Assembly (NCBI GenBank): GCA_027019165.1
Contig: JALUXC010000012.1
Coordinates: 752,773 to 816,772 of the forward strand
DNA length: 64,000 bases
Reading direction: 5' to 3'
Source: Pseudophaeobacter sp.
GTDB taxonomy: Bacteria > Pseudomonadota > Alphaproteobacteria > Rhodobacterales > Rhodobacteraceae
The notes under the pieces were generated by a model, which was not told the origin of the DNA, did no database searches, and worked only from the letters and a program-made list of their open reading frames with translations. Positions 55,785 through 64,000 of the stretch are shown one piece after another. Position 1 is the stretch's first letter; the number at the start of each line of letters is the position of its first letter. Both the position numbers and the translations under genes were made by a program.

Positions 55785-57098
55785 ATGCCCACTGAAATCC
55801 TGATGCCCGCCCTCTCTCCCACCATGGAGGAAGGCACGCTCGCGAAATGGCTGGTCAAGGAAGGCGACACCGTCTCCTCTGGCGACCTGCTGGCCGAGAT
55901 CGAGACCGATAAGGCAACCATGGAGTTCGAAGCCGTGGACGAAGGCGTCATCGGCAAGATCCTGGTGGGCGAAGGCACCGAAGGGGTAAAGGTCAACAGC
56001 CCCATCGCCGTGCTTCTGGCCGATGGCGAAAGCGCCGATGATGTGGCGACAGCGCCAGCCCCGAAACCGGAAGCCGCATCTGCGGCTGACGCGGGTGACA
56101 AGGCGGCCCCCGCAGGGGGCTCCGCGGCGCCCGCAGCCCCTGTCCCGGCCGCGCCTGTCGCGGCGGATGGCAATCGCATCTTTGCCTCCCCCCTCGCCCG
56201 CCGGATTGCGGCGGACAAAGGGCTGGATCTGGCCACAATCACTGGCTCCGGCCCGCGCGGTCGTATCATCAAGACCGATGTCGAGAACGCCACCGCAGCA
56301 CCGAAAGCGGCGGCGGCCCCGGCAGCCAGCGTTGCGCCCGCAGCAGCCGCCCCTGCCCCGGCAACCGGCCCCTCTGCGGATATTGTCGCCAAGATGTACG
56401 AAGGGCGCACCTACGAAGAGGTCAAGCTCGACGGCATGCGCAAGACCATCGCCGCACGCCTCTCTGAGGCCAAACAGACCATCCCGCATTTCTACCTGCG
56501 CCGGGATATCCAGCTTGACGCGCTTCTGGCCTTCCGCAGCCAGCTAAACAAACAGCTTGAAGGGCGCGGCGTAAAGCTTTCGGTCAATGACTTCATCATC
56601 AAAGCGGTGGCGCTGGCCCTGCAATCGGTGCCCGAAGCCAACGCCGTCTGGGCGGGCGACCGGGTGCTGCAGATGAAAGCCTCCGATGTCGCGGTCGCCG
56701 TTGCCATCGAAGGCGGGCTGTTTACGCCCGTGCTGCAGGATGCGGACATGAAGTCGCTCTCGGCACTGTCCACCGAGATGAAGGACCTCGCCGCCCGCGC
56801 CCGGGATCGCAAGCTGGCCCCGCACGAATATCAGGGCGGTGCCTTTGCCATCTCGAACCTCGGCATGTTCGGCATTGATAACTTCGACGCCATCGTGAAT
56901 CCGCCGCATTCGGGCATTCTGGCGGTCGGCGCGGGCAGCAAGAAGCCCGTGGTCGGCGCGGATGGAGAGCTGAAGGTCGCCACGGTCATGAGCGTCACCA
57001 TGTCGGTTGATCACCGCGTCATCGACGGCGCCCTTGGGGCCAATCTTTTGGCAGCGATCGTCGAAAACCTGGAAAACCCGATGGTCATGTTGGCCTGA
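55785..57098 (+). CDS. aceF: Dihydrolipoamide acetyltransferase (E2) of pyruvate dehydrogenase
   Basis: E2 transfers acetyl from lipoamide to CoA and forms the core of the complex. The 437-residue protein has one lipoyl domain (about 1-85, Lys43), an Ala/Pro linker, a peripheral subunit-binding domain (about 125-165: [30 protein letters not shown]), a second linker, and the catalytic domain (about 205-437) with the active-site [16 protein letters not shown] near the end. It is 12 nt downstream of pdhB. A strong terminator follows the gene, so the E3 gene is not in this operon. Confidence 0.97.
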   Translation: MPTEILMPALSPTMEEGTLAKWLVKEGDTVSSGDLLAEIETDKATMEFEAVDEGVIGKILVGEGTEGVKVNSPIAVLLADGESADDVATAPAPKPEAASAADAGDKAAPAGGSAAPAAPVPAAPVAADGNRIFASPLARRIAADKGLDLATITGSGPRGRIIKTDVENATAAPKAAAAPAASVAPAAAAPAPATGPSADIVAKMYEGRTYEEVKLDGMRKTIAARLSEAKQTIPHFYLRRDIQLDALLAFRSQLNKQLEGRGVKLSVNDFIIKAVALALQSVPEANAVWAGDRVLQMKASDVAVAVAIEGGLFTPVLQDADMKSLSALSTEMKDLAARARDRKLAPHEYQGGAFAISNLGMFGIDNFDAIVNPPHSGILAVGAGSKKPVVGADGELKVATVMSVTMSVDHRVIDGALGANLLAAIVENLENPMVMLA

Positions 57099-57122
57099 AA
57101 AAGCCCCAGACAACGACAAACG

Positions 57123-57157
57123 AAAAACGCGGTCGCCCATCGGGTGACCGCGTTTTT
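57123..57157. terminator. Bidirectional terminator between aceF and cysE
   Basis: AAAAACGCGGTC (57123-57134) pairs with GACCGCGTTTTT (57146-57157). The A and T runs serve the two convergent genes. Confidence 0.9.
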
Positions 57158-57181
57158 CTTTGCTCCGCCGTACTGCGCTCT

Positions 57182-57991
57182 TCAGCCCTTTTGGGAAAGA
57201 ACCTGGTTCATGCTGACCGCCGGCTGGGCGCATCCTGCCTCCCCGACGATCCGGGCAGGCACGCCTGCAACCGTCTTGCAAGGTGGAACATCCTCCAGCA
57301 CGACCGAGCCTGCAGCAATGCGACTGCAATGCCCGATCCTGATATTCCCAAGCACCTTGGCGCCGGCCCCGATCAGGACACCGTCCTCGATTTTGGGGTG
57401 ACGGTCTTCTTCTTCCTTGCCGGTGCCGCCAAGGGTGACGGAATGCAGCATCGAAACATTGTCTCCCACCACCGCAGTTTCCCCGATGACAATGGAATGC
57501 GCGTGATCGATCATGATGCCCTGACCAATGCGCGCTGCCGGGTGGATATCCACGCCAAAAATCTCAGAAATCCGCATCTGGAAGAAATAGGAGAGATCGT
57601 AGTCGCCTTGCGTCCACAACCAATGCGCCACACGATAGGCTTGGACCGCCTGATAGCCCTTGAAGTAAAGGATCGGCTGCAACAGGCGATGGCAGGCCGG
57701 GTCGCGTTCGTAGACCGCCATGAGATCGGCGCGCGCGGCAGCCACCAGTGTCGGATCGGCTTCATAAGCAGCCTCAACGATCTCTCGCAGGATGACCATC
57801 GACATCTCATTCGAGCAGAGCTTGGCCGCGATCCGGTAGGACAGCGCCTTTTCGATCGTTGGATGGTGCAGAATACAGGCGTGGATCAAACCGCCCATAA
57901 GGGGCTGTTTCTCTACAGCCTCCTGCGCTTCGGTGGCAATGCGATCCCAAACAGGATCCAGGGGCGTCACGGCTTTGCGGGTCTTGATCAT
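57182..57991 (-). CDS. cysE: Serine O-acetyltransferase
   Basis: CysE makes O-acetylserine from serine and acetyl-CoA, the first step of cysteine synthesis. The 269-residue protein has an N-terminal helical region (about 1-150) and a left-handed beta-helix of hexapeptide repeats (about 155-240: DIHPAARIGQGIMIDHAHSIVIGETAVVGDNVSMLHSVTLGGTGK). The active-site HPKIEDGVLIGAGAKVLGNI is present. ATG 57991 fits the family start, with a GAGG site; a longer frame upstream runs into the repeat element and is not coding. Confidence 0.95.
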   Translation of the reverse strand: MIKTRKAVTPLDPVWDRIATEAQEAVEKQPLMGGLIHACILHHPTIEKALSYRIAAKLCSNEMSMVILREIVEAAYEADPTLVAAARADLMAVYERDPACHRLLQPILYFKGYQAVQAYRVAHWLWTQGDYDLSYFFQMRISEIFGVDIHPAARIGQGIMIDHAHSIVIGETAVVGDNVSMLHSVTLGGTGKEEEDRHPKIEDGVLIGAGAKVLGNIRIGHCSRIAAGSVVLEDVPPCKTVAGVPARIVGEAGCAQPAVSMNQVLSQKG

Positions 57992-58113
57992 GGCATTACA
58001 TCCTCTGCTGCCCTCAGGATACGTACCTAACCCAGAAAACACCAAACGCAAATTCGTGAAGCAAGATATTTCGGGCCTTGATGAATCGTTGACCGCAAGC
58101 GCAACCGCGACAC

Positions 58114-58180
58114 GCGCCAGCGTGGCGCCGGGCCCAACGGGTGCGCCGCCCGTCAGGGCGGCTGGCACCGGGCGGGAGCC
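58114..58180. repeat. REP-like intergenic repeat, copy 2
   Basis: GCGCCA/TGGCGC (58114-58128) runs into box 1 GGCGCCGGGCCCAACGGG (58124-58141), then a hairpin GCCGCCC/GGGCGGC (58145-58162), then box 2 GGGCGGGAGCC (58170-58180). Both boxes are identical to copy 1 near 46.93 kb, and the spans differ by one base (58 against 57 nt). Confidence 0.7.
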
Positions 58181-58186
58181 CTTTCT

Positions 58187-58501
58187 TTACCCTTTCATGG
58201 CTGAGGGCCCTTCTGGCCCTTGGGTCCGGCGCTGCAATTCCTGCAATACGTTGATCATGCAGCAAAGATAGGCCCAATTGTCCAACGGCGGCTCATCGGC
58301 AAGGGCAAAGCCGCGGGCAGCGGCGTCGAGCGACCCGTTGCCCCAAACCTCATGAAGCGCGCCGCCTTTCTCCACCGCAGCCTGCGCAAGCGCCGCACCG
58401 TCGAACACAGAATTCAGGACCGCCGTCCTTTGGTCAGGGCCAACCGCCAACAAGGCGCGCGCAACGGCAGAGACATCTCCCGGCAGGACAGGACGCCTCA
58501 T
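58187..58501 (-). CDS. Small conserved-looking protein at the 3' end of the GTA cluster
   Basis: The 104-residue soluble protein has RRPVLPGDVSAVARALLAV at the start and DNWAYLCCMINVLQELQRR near the end, with an acidic-to-basic tail. I do not recognise a characterised family. Its ATG overlaps the stop of the g15 gene by 4 nt (ATGA), so it is translated with the GTA module. In many Rhodobacteraceae a small gene sits here and could be an accessory of GTA. Its stop lies right after the REP-like repeat. Confidence 0.7.
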   Translation of the reverse strand: MRRPVLPGDVSAVARALLAVGPDQRTAVLNSVFDGAALAQAAVEKGGALHEVWGNGSLDAAARGFALADEPPLDNWAYLCCMINVLQELQRRTQGPEGPSAMKG

Positions 58502-61500
58502 TCCAGAACGACTCTGGTCGCAAAACCCGCCCCGTAGCGGTCCGACATCTGAGCAACCTCCAAGGTGTCTCCGGGCATAACACCGTCAGCCGCTTGCAAA
58601 GCCGTGGTGTATGTCCAGGTGCTTTCGGATATGAGCTCCTCGCGCAGCAAAATCTGAGCACGCAGGATACGCAGCCGGTACAGCTCCTGCGTTTCTCCCA
58701 AGGGAACATCCGGCAGGTCCCAACTGTCGCCCTCAATCCTTGTGCGACGGATCCAGCTGACCGGCACATCCACGCCCAGCGCGGCGCCCAGCCTCAGGTG
58801 AGCCGGTGCATAGGGGCGCAATCCGTTGCCGTCAAAAGCTTCGGTGCGGAGGACATAGCTGGGATCGTCATACCCGCGCCTTGCCGGGCCGATACGGTAG
58901 TGGCGCGCAATCCGGCGCTGATCCAGCGGCAGATCCAGCTGCGTCGGCCTGCCGTCCAGTACAACGACAAAGGAACCTTCCGGCCAGACTACGGGCATGA
59001 GACCATCGCTGCCGAGCTGACCGCGCAAACGTCCACGCAATAGATAGGTATTGGGGGCGACAAGCTCCGCCTCGCGAAACTGCAGAATTTCCCAGTTTTT
59101 GTTGCTCCCGTCACCGATCGCCATTGCGTTTGCCCCATTGAGAACAGCCAGCCTGTCACGCCCCTCCAGAGTGCCCGAGATCAGTCGGACTTGCAGATCG
59201 GCTCCAAGGTCCCAGCGCCCCACAGGCCCTTTGGCAAGCGGTGCCTGCGTTACCCCGACGATGGAACCTGCCGCGATGATCTCTTCCAACGCATAGCCTT
59301 CATCCGCCTGGGCGCCGTAGACAGCGACTGTCCCCGGCCAGGGCTGTGCACTCACCGCCAGATGCGGCGCATGGGGGACTTCCTCTCCGGTCAGCAAGGG
59401 CAGATCCATGAACAAAGGCATGACAGGTGTTGGGGCAACAAAGGCATTCACCCCAGGCAGATCCTCCGGCACGTCAGCCGCTTCATACACGCCCGGATCG
59501 ATCCGTACCGCTTCGACCAACTGCGCCTCTGCCATTTCGATACGGTCCAGCCGGAACAGGGCATGGGAGCCTGTGCCTGTTTCTCCTGTTTGCTCCAAAG
59601 CCCGGTCAACCGGCAGCGAGACGATATCGCCCACACCCAGCCCCAGCCGTGATGGCGGCAGAACGAAACGGGCCGTATCCCGCGCAATGCGGGCCTCGAT
59701 CAGCCAGCGATCCACAGTTTGACGGGCCTCTGCGCGGGTCAGCACCAATGGCAGATCATTCTGGCTGACCGCATGGGTCACCTCATCCGGCAGAATCGAC
59801 TCTTCCGAGGCCAGATCGTAGTTCGCCCCCCATTCAGAGAAACGCAGCCGCACCCGGCCGACCAGTTCCGCCTCACCTGACCGTATCTGGGCCAAACCGC
59901 CTTCGACCTCGCTGCTCTCTACCAGTGTTTCGAGAGCGAGATCTTGGTCACCGCGCCCGGTGCGCTGGCGGAACCGCAGCACCCCGTCCTGTTCAATCGC
60001 ATCGAAGCCGTGCCGCAGCATCAGCGGCTGCAGCGAAGCCCGCGCCTCTTGCGTGCTATCCAGGGAATAGCCATGGACGATCCCATAGAGGCTGCTGGTG
60101 TCGATTTCCGACAGCCCGGAACGCGCACAAAGCTCCTCCACCACCGAGGCAAGGCTGCGTTGCCCGATGCGCCCGTTCAGCCAATGACCGCGCAGGTAGT
60201 TCTCTCCATCGCTCCAGACCTCGACGTTGTTCGGAAAGGCCGGGAAGGGTCGCGCGTCCCAGGCCCAGACGTAGGCATGTGCCATATCCACCATGGGCGC
60301 CTCATATTCAGGAGAGACGGGATTATTCGCCGGATTGCTCCAGTATCCGAGCATCGCGCGCAGATATTGCCGCTGGATCAGATCGTCCCGCTGCCCGGTC
60401 GAATATTTCGGCAGTTTCGACTCGGAGCTTTTGGGATCCAAGAACTTGTTCGGCTGATTGGTCCCCCGGTCGATGGCGGCGCAGCCCAGTTCCGTGAACC
60501 AGATCGGTTTGCTCTGCGGCTCCCATGCTGTGGGGACAGGCTGACGGACACCGCCAATTCGCTCATGATGGGTATTGGCCCACCAGTTGCGAATATCCTT
60601 GTAACGCCAGATCCAGGGCTCATCATGCGCGCCATCGGTGATCGCTGTGCGGATCTGCGCGTCTTCAGCCTCGGGGGAATGATAATACCAGTCATATCCT
60701 TCACCGCCCTCGATATTGCCGCGAAGGTAGTCGAGATCATACACCGCTGGAACGCCCGCCTTTGCATCCAGGTGATCCTCGCCCTGGCGCCAATCCGACA
60801 GGGGCATGTAGTTGTCGATCCCGACAAAATCGATCTCGGGATCCGCCCAGAGCGGATCAAGGTGGAAATAGCGGTTCCCCTCGGGGCAGGTGTAGCCCCA
60901 GTATTCGGACCAATCCGCCGCATAGCCGATCTTGGCCTCCGCCCCCAGGATCTGCCGCACCTCGGCAGCCAGATCCCGCAGCGCCTCAACAGCCGGAAAC
61001 CCGCTGGCGCCTCTGATCTGGGTCAGGCTGCGCATTTCAGAGCTGATGCAAAAGGCCTCAACCCCGCCCGCGGCCGCACAAAGCGCCGCATTGTGAAGGA
61101 TGAACCGCCTCAATCCCCATTCATTGGGGCCTGAGTAGGAGACAGAGCCGCTGGATATGGTGAAATCAGATGCCTGCGCCGCTCCCATAAAAGCCGCGAC
61201 TTCGGCATCTGCAGCAGCACTCTGGTCCGGTGAACCGGCGCGGCCAGGGGCCATCGACAGGGTGATCCGCCCGCGCCAGGGCAGATGCGGCTGGTCAGTA
61301 TTGTCGCTCCAAGGATCGGGCAAGCCGTTGCCCTCGGGCTGATCCATCAGGATGAAGGGGTAGAACATGACCCGCCGCCCCTGATCGCGCATGGTCTGGA
61401 TCGCCTCGATCACCGCCGCATCCGCCGGGGTGCCGCCATAGACCGGGGTGTTCTCGCCATCTTTCAGTACCTCTTCAGCCGTGGCGCGGCTCAGACCGGA

Positions 61501-62451
61501 TACACGCCAGGGCATGGTGCCCCCATCCGCCAGCTTTTGCTCTACCTTCGGTTTGATCTGGCAGGTGCCGCAGCGCAGGTCATTCCCGAACCAGGACACA
61601 ATCAGCGACGCCGCATCGCAGGTCGGCAGTTCCTGTTCGAGCGCTGCCAGAGAAGTCATCAGATCCGTCTGCCCGGACGGTGTATGGGTGTTGGCCGCGC
61701 GCATATCGCCCGGCCCGCCGGAGTAATTCACGGGGCTGGCCGCAAGGCTGTACTCCCCGGTTCCCGGCATCAGCGCCACACCGCGTACCAGCTGGCTCGG
61801 ATCGTCAGCATATTCCTGTTGACCGGGTTGCTCGGCCCGGACCACTTCAAAGGAAAACTGCGGCACGCGGTTACCGAAGGCTTCGAGCTGGATGTTCTCC
61901 ATCACGACATAGGCAGTGCCGCGATAGGCAGGCACCTGACCTGCCCCCTCAACTGCTTCCATCAGGGGATCTGGCGCCTGATCAAGGGTGCCGGGATAGA
62001 CCGTCATGTTGAGATCAAGTGCAGAGACTTCTTCGCCATCCGCCCAGACACGAGCCACCGATGTGATCTCGCCTTCGCACAGGGCAACCGCAAGCGACAC
62101 CGAATAGCTGTAGCGGGTGACGGTCGGCTGGCGCGGCGCCCCTTTGCCACCGCCGCCGGTGGTCTGGCTGCTTTCCAGAAACTGGGTTGACCAGATCACC
62201 TGCCCGCCGACGCGCGTGCGGCCAAAGACCTGTGCGATGGGTTCGCCTTCGCTGGCCTGGGTAAGTCGGAACTGATCGACACGGCCGGTCTCAACAGGAT
62301 CTGACCCGGCGCCGAACAGACGTTCGTCTATCGCCCGGCCCAGAGTAGCCCCGATCGCGCGCCCGATCGCAACAGAAGAGAGGCCTGCCACGGTGCCGCC
62401 AACAGCGCCGCCGATTGCGGCTCCTGCCGCCGAAAGAAGAATGGTCGCCAT
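58498..62451 (-). CDS. Gene transfer agent host-specificity protein (g15-like, TIM-barrel domain)
   Basis: The 1317-residue protein corresponds to Rhodobacter GTA g15, the tip or tail-fibre protein. It starts with a glycine/alanine-rich hydrophobic segment (about 2-32), followed by a tail-tip-like domain, a glycoside-hydrolase TIM-barrel-like domain (about 430-780, with RFILHNAALCAAAGGVEAFCISSEMR and DFVGIDNYMPLSDWR), and a long C-terminal receptor-binding part. It is coupled to g14 at the start and to the small gene at 58187 at the end. ATG 62451 shares one base with the g14 stop. A prophage remnant is the alternative, but gene order matches GTA. Confidence 0.94.
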   Translation of the reverse strand: MATILLSAAGAAIGGAVGGTVAGLSSVAIGRAIGATLGRAIDERLFGAGSDPVETGRVDQFRLTQASEGEPIAQVFGRTRVGGQVIWSTQFLESSQTTGGGGKGAPRQPTVTRYSYSVSLAVALCEGEITSVARVWADGEEVSALDLNMTVYPGTLDQAPDPLMEAVEGAGQVPAYRGTAYVVMENIQLEAFGNRVPQFSFEVVRAEQPGQQEYADDPSQLVRGVALMPGTGEYSLAASPVNYSGGPGDMRAANTHTPSGQTDLMTSLAALEQELPTCDAASLIVSWFGNDLRCGTCQIKPKVEQKLADGGTMPWRVSGLSRATAEEVLKDGENTPVYGGTPADAAVIEAIQTMRDQGRRVMFYPFILMDQPEGNGLPDPWSDNTDQPHLPWRGRITLSMAPGRAGSPDQSAAADAEVAAFMGAAQASDFTISSGSVSYSGPNEWGLRRFILHNAALCAAAGGVEAFCISSEMRSLTQIRGASGFPAVEALRDLAAEVRQILGAEAKIGYAADWSEYWGYTCPEGNRYFHLDPLWADPEIDFVGIDNYMPLSDWRQGEDHLDAKAGVPAVYDLDYLRGNIEGGEGYDWYYHSPEAEDAQIRTAITDGAHDEPWIWRYKDIRNWWANTHHERIGGVRQPVPTAWEPQSKPIWFTELGCAAIDRGTNQPNKFLDPKSSESKLPKYSTGQRDDLIQRQYLRAMLGYWSNPANNPVSPEYEAPMVDMAHAYVWAWDARPFPAFPNNVEVWSDGENYLRGHWLNGRIGQRSLASVVEELCARSGLSEIDTSSLYGIVHGYSLDSTQEARASLQPLMLRHGFDAIEQDGVLRFRQRTGRGDQDLALETLVESSEVEGGLAQIRSGEAELVGRVRLRFSEWGANYDLASEESILPDEVTHAVSQNDLPLVLTRAEARQTVDRWLIEARIARDTARFVLPPSRLGLGVGDIVSLPVDRALEQTGETGTGSHALFRLDRIEMAEAQLVEAVRIDPGVYEAADVPEDLPGVNAFVAPTPVMPLFMDLPLLTGEEVPHAPHLAVSAQPWPGTVAVYGAQADEGYALEEIIAAGSIVGVTQAPLAKGPVGRWDLGADLQVRLISGTLEGRDRLAVLNGANAMAIGDGSNKNWEILQFREAELVAPNTYLLRGRLRGQLGSDGLMPVVWPEGSFVVVLDGRPTQLDLPLDQRRIARHYRIGPARRGYDDPSYVLRTEAFDGNGLRPYAPAHLRLGAALGVDVPVSWIRRTRIEGDSWDLPDVPLGETQELYRLRILRAQILLREELISESTWTYTTALQAADGVMPGDTLEVAQMSDRYGAGFATRVVLE

Positions 62452-62891
62452 CAGAGATCCTCTTGCGGGAATGCAAATCGCGCCACGATCCGGCGCTGCC
62501 AGGGAGCGCTGAGCGCGCATTCCACGACGCCCCGCCCCGCATAGGCATGAATGAAACGTGGCGGCGCACCGATGTCGGACTGGATGCCCAGATGCTTTGC
62601 AACAGATCCCGCGCGCATCCTAAAGAGCAGCACATCACCCAACGCCACCTCCTTCAGCGGCTTGGGGCGCAAATGCCCGCGTGCAGCCTCCCACAAGCGT
62701 TCGCACCCTTGAGGCTCTGACCAGTCCATCGTGTAGGGCGGCACAGGCTCGGTTTCCGCGCCGTGGATTTCGCGCCAGACCCCCCGGATCAGCCCAAGGC
62801 AATCACAGCCGGCACCGCGACGGCTGGCCTGATGCACATAGGGCGTGCCGAGCCAGCCCCTGGCTGCCGTAGCGATTTCCGCCCCGCTCAT
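62451..62891 (-). CDS. Gene transfer agent NlpC/P60 peptidase (g14-like)
   Basis: The 146-residue protein is a single NlpC/P60-type cysteine peptidase: ARGWLGTPYVHQASRRGAGCDCLGLIRGVW carries the nucleophile Cys, near residue 29 or 31, and GSVAKHLGI the likely catalytic His. It corresponds to GTA g14, a tail-associated enzyme that cuts peptidoglycan during DNA delivery. The ATG overlaps the g13 stop by 4 nt. Its stop overlaps g15 by one base, typical of the dense GTA operon. Confidence 0.94.
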   Translation of the reverse strand: MSGAEIATAARGWLGTPYVHQASRRGAGCDCLGLIRGVWREIHGAETEPVPPYTMDWSEPQGCERLWEAARGHLRPKPLKEVALGDVLLFRMRAGSVAKHLGIQSDIGAPPRFIHAYAGRGVVECALSAPWQRRIVARFAFPQEDL

Positions 62892-63775
62892 CGACGGCTT
62901 CCGCCTGTGTTGATCCCAGAGGATTTCGGCACCGACATCACCCAGTCCTCTCCGGGAATATCCGGGAACCCCTGGTAGTTGGCCAGGTTGTTGAACTTGA
63001 GCCGACAGGTCTCCGTCCGCTTGTCGCAGCCTGCCTCAAGCCGGACCATGTCACCGACCGCGACGGCCACCCGCAGCGGCTCCCATAGCTCGATCCGGCG
63101 CTCCTGCCCTTCGCTTCGATCCTGTTTTATTGCACTCCACAAACCCTTGGCCGCGCCCTCCAACACCGTGAGCCTGCCGCGCGTGAACCATGCCGGCTCA
63201 AAGCCAGCCAGATCGTCCCAATAGAACAGACGGCCCTCTTGGCAGCGCTCTACCGCGCGTTCCTCGGCATATCCGGGGATTGAGAGGTCAAAGCCGCAGC
63301 GCCCATCCCCCAAAACGGCGGTACAGGGCTTTTGGTAGATCCGGCCCAAAGGCCGGTTCAGAGCCTCGCTGAGGCCGCGCAGCTCAGCCTCAAAGGCTCC
63401 GCCTGCACGCCGCAATTCGCCAATGGAGCCGCGAAACTGCAGCCAGCGCACCGAGACATCCTGCCAATTCACCAGCCAGCAGCGCACGTCCGCCCCGTCA
63501 AAGCGCCCCGCCTCGATCTCATCCTCGCGGATTGCAGCATCCGACAGCACGCCAAGCGCCTCTGTGTTGTCAACCGACAGCCCCGTGGCCTGCTGCAGCG
63601 TGCGCGCGGTCAAACCGCTGCCTGCCTTGAACAGCATGCCCTGAAAAGACAGGTCTCGATCATGGTCGGTAAAGCCAAAGACCTGACCATCCTTCCGGGT
63701 CAGGGCCCAGGCGCGGCACAGGCTGGTGAGGCCTGTGGCCACGTGATCGAGAAACGGTTGTGACGGTCCGGTCAT
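62888..63775 (-). CDS. Gene transfer agent DUF2163 tail protein (g13-like)
   Basis: The 295-residue protein has the DUF2163/BR0599-like pattern: a start like LCRAWALTRKDGQVFGFTDHDRDLSF, DGADVRCWLVNW near residue 95, and the C-terminal cysteine-containing CDKRTETCRLKFNNLANYQGFPDIPG. It corresponds to GTA g13, a structural part of the tail tip. Two cysteines in GRCGFD and CDKRTETC could bind metal (iron-sulfur or zinc), as seen for the hub proteins of GTA particles; not demonstrable here. ATG 63775 shares a base with the g12 stop. Confidence 0.93.
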   Translation of the reverse strand: MTGPSQPFLDHVATGLTSLCRAWALTRKDGQVFGFTDHDRDLSFQGMLFKAGSGLTARTLQQATGLSVDNTEALGVLSDAAIREDEIEAGRFDGADVRCWLVNWQDVSVRWLQFRGSIGELRRAGGAFEAELRGLSEALNRPLGRIYQKPCTAVLGDGRCGFDLSIPGYAEERAVERCQEGRLFYWDDLAGFEPAWFTRGRLTVLEGAAKGLWSAIKQDRSEGQERRIELWEPLRVAVAVGDMVRLEAGCDKRTETCRLKFNNLANYQGFPDIPGEDWVMSVPKSSGINTGGSRR

Positions 63776-64000
63776 CAGACGCGCACCTCGACAATGGGCA
63801 CGGTTGGCACATCCCCCGCCTTGAAGGAGGCCACACTGGTCTGGATCTGATCCGTGTCAAAGCGCACCGGCACATCGAATTCAAAACCGGCAACCACCTG
63901 AAGGCCTGCCTCGGGCGGATAAGCGAGCGTGATCAGCCCGGTGGCTGTATCAAGGTCATAGTCGACAGTCTCACGCAGTTCTTCCTGCTCAATGCCAATG
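63775..64000 (-). CDS. Gene transfer agent DUF2460 distal tail protein (g12-like), 3' part only
   Basis: Only the last 74 codons are in the window; the gene starts beyond the right edge. The translated end includes FDVPVRFDTDQIQTS and a final VPIVEVRV, matching the C-terminus of DUF2460 (TIGR02217) proteins, the g12 component of the GTA distal tail. Its TGA stop shares one base with the g13 start. The rest of the GTA cluster is expected to the right on the minus strand. Confidence 0.85.
   Translation of the reverse strand, partial: IGIEQEELRETVDYDLDTATGLITLAYPPEAGLQVVAGFEFDVPVRFDTDQIQTSVASFKAGDVPTVPIVEVRV

Noticed and set aside
54921-56489. 522-codon minus-strand frame across pdhB and aceF
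   Set aside because: It spans two genes of one operon on the other strand and is rich in Gly, His and Arg without domain structure.
58498-62451. A separate prophage rather than a gene transfer agent
   Set aside because: Gene order (DUF2460, DUF2163, NlpC/P60, TIM-barrel tail protein) and host-like base composition match Rhodobacter-type GTA; no integrase or attachment site is seen in the window.

Overview
The window comes from the chromosome of an alphaproteobacterium, most likely a marine Rhodobacteraceae (Roseobacter group). This rests on the high-GC codon use, a TAXI-type TRAP transporter, a Rhodobacter-type gene transfer agent (GTA) tail module, a split pdhA/pdhB/E2 pyruvate dehydrogenase with a lipoyl domain on E1-beta, and an alphaproteobacterial SOS box (GTTC-N7-GTTC) before uvrA. 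I see no tRNA, rRNA, insertion sequence or CRISPR array.

Layout, left to right. 1-3.1 kb: the end of an AttH-type export operon (FtsX-family permease plus lipocalin-like secreted protein). 3.1-7.3 kb (minus): a TAXI-TRAP transporter with its own UspA protein. 7.3-8.4 kb: a long gap without a convincing gene. 8.4-12.1 kb (plus): mtnA, a FucA-type class II aldolase, an M19 dipeptidase and an MBL-fold hydrolase, probably one operon for 5'-methylthioadenosine salvage through a DHAP-type shunt. 12.2-16.9 kb: a convergent module pairing a GH13_18 phosphorylase with a GT81-type glucosyl-3-phosphoglycerate synthase and an HAD phosphatase, best read as making and recycling the compatible solute glucosylglycerate; a DUF808 membrane protein lies upstream of the phosphatase. 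17-20.6 kb: a GapB-like GAPDH, a 47-residue membrane protein, coaD, a CBS-pair protein and a LysR regulator. 20.8-29.1 kb: valine catabolism (mmsA, then isobutyryl-CoA dehydrogenase, 3-hydroxyisobutyryl-CoA hydrolase, mmsB), split by three unrelated genes (hydrolase, L,D-transpeptidase, GT41 glycosyltransferase).

29.1-35.3 kb: a DUF2807 protein behind an AcrR-like palindrome, a DUF2892 protein, a patatin phospholipase, SOS-controlled uvrA and an MFS transporter. 35.6-42.7 kb: an exported VWA protein with three C-terminal repeats, lpdA, a membrane-anchored coiled-coil protein, a DUF924 protein, another MFS transporter and queA. 42.8-49.9 kb: a giant AsmA/DUF3971 envelope protein divergent from a peroxiredoxin across a perfect 31-nt palindrome, then a DUF455 protein and an overlapping M23 peptidase-bactofilin pair. 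50.1-57.1 kb: two tandem cyclophilins, pgk, an FtsB-like protein and pdhA-pdhB-aceF. 57.2-64 kb (minus): cysE, a small protein and GTA genes g15, g14, g13 and partial g12, the last running off the right edge.

The most notable non-coding signals are a shared operator (TAGTTTA-N4-TAAACTA) about 36-38 nt upstream of both pdhA and lpdA, loci 14.6 kb apart that encode parts of the same enzyme complex, and a two-copy intergenic repeat with conserved ends and differing internal hairpins near 46.9 and 58.1 kb.
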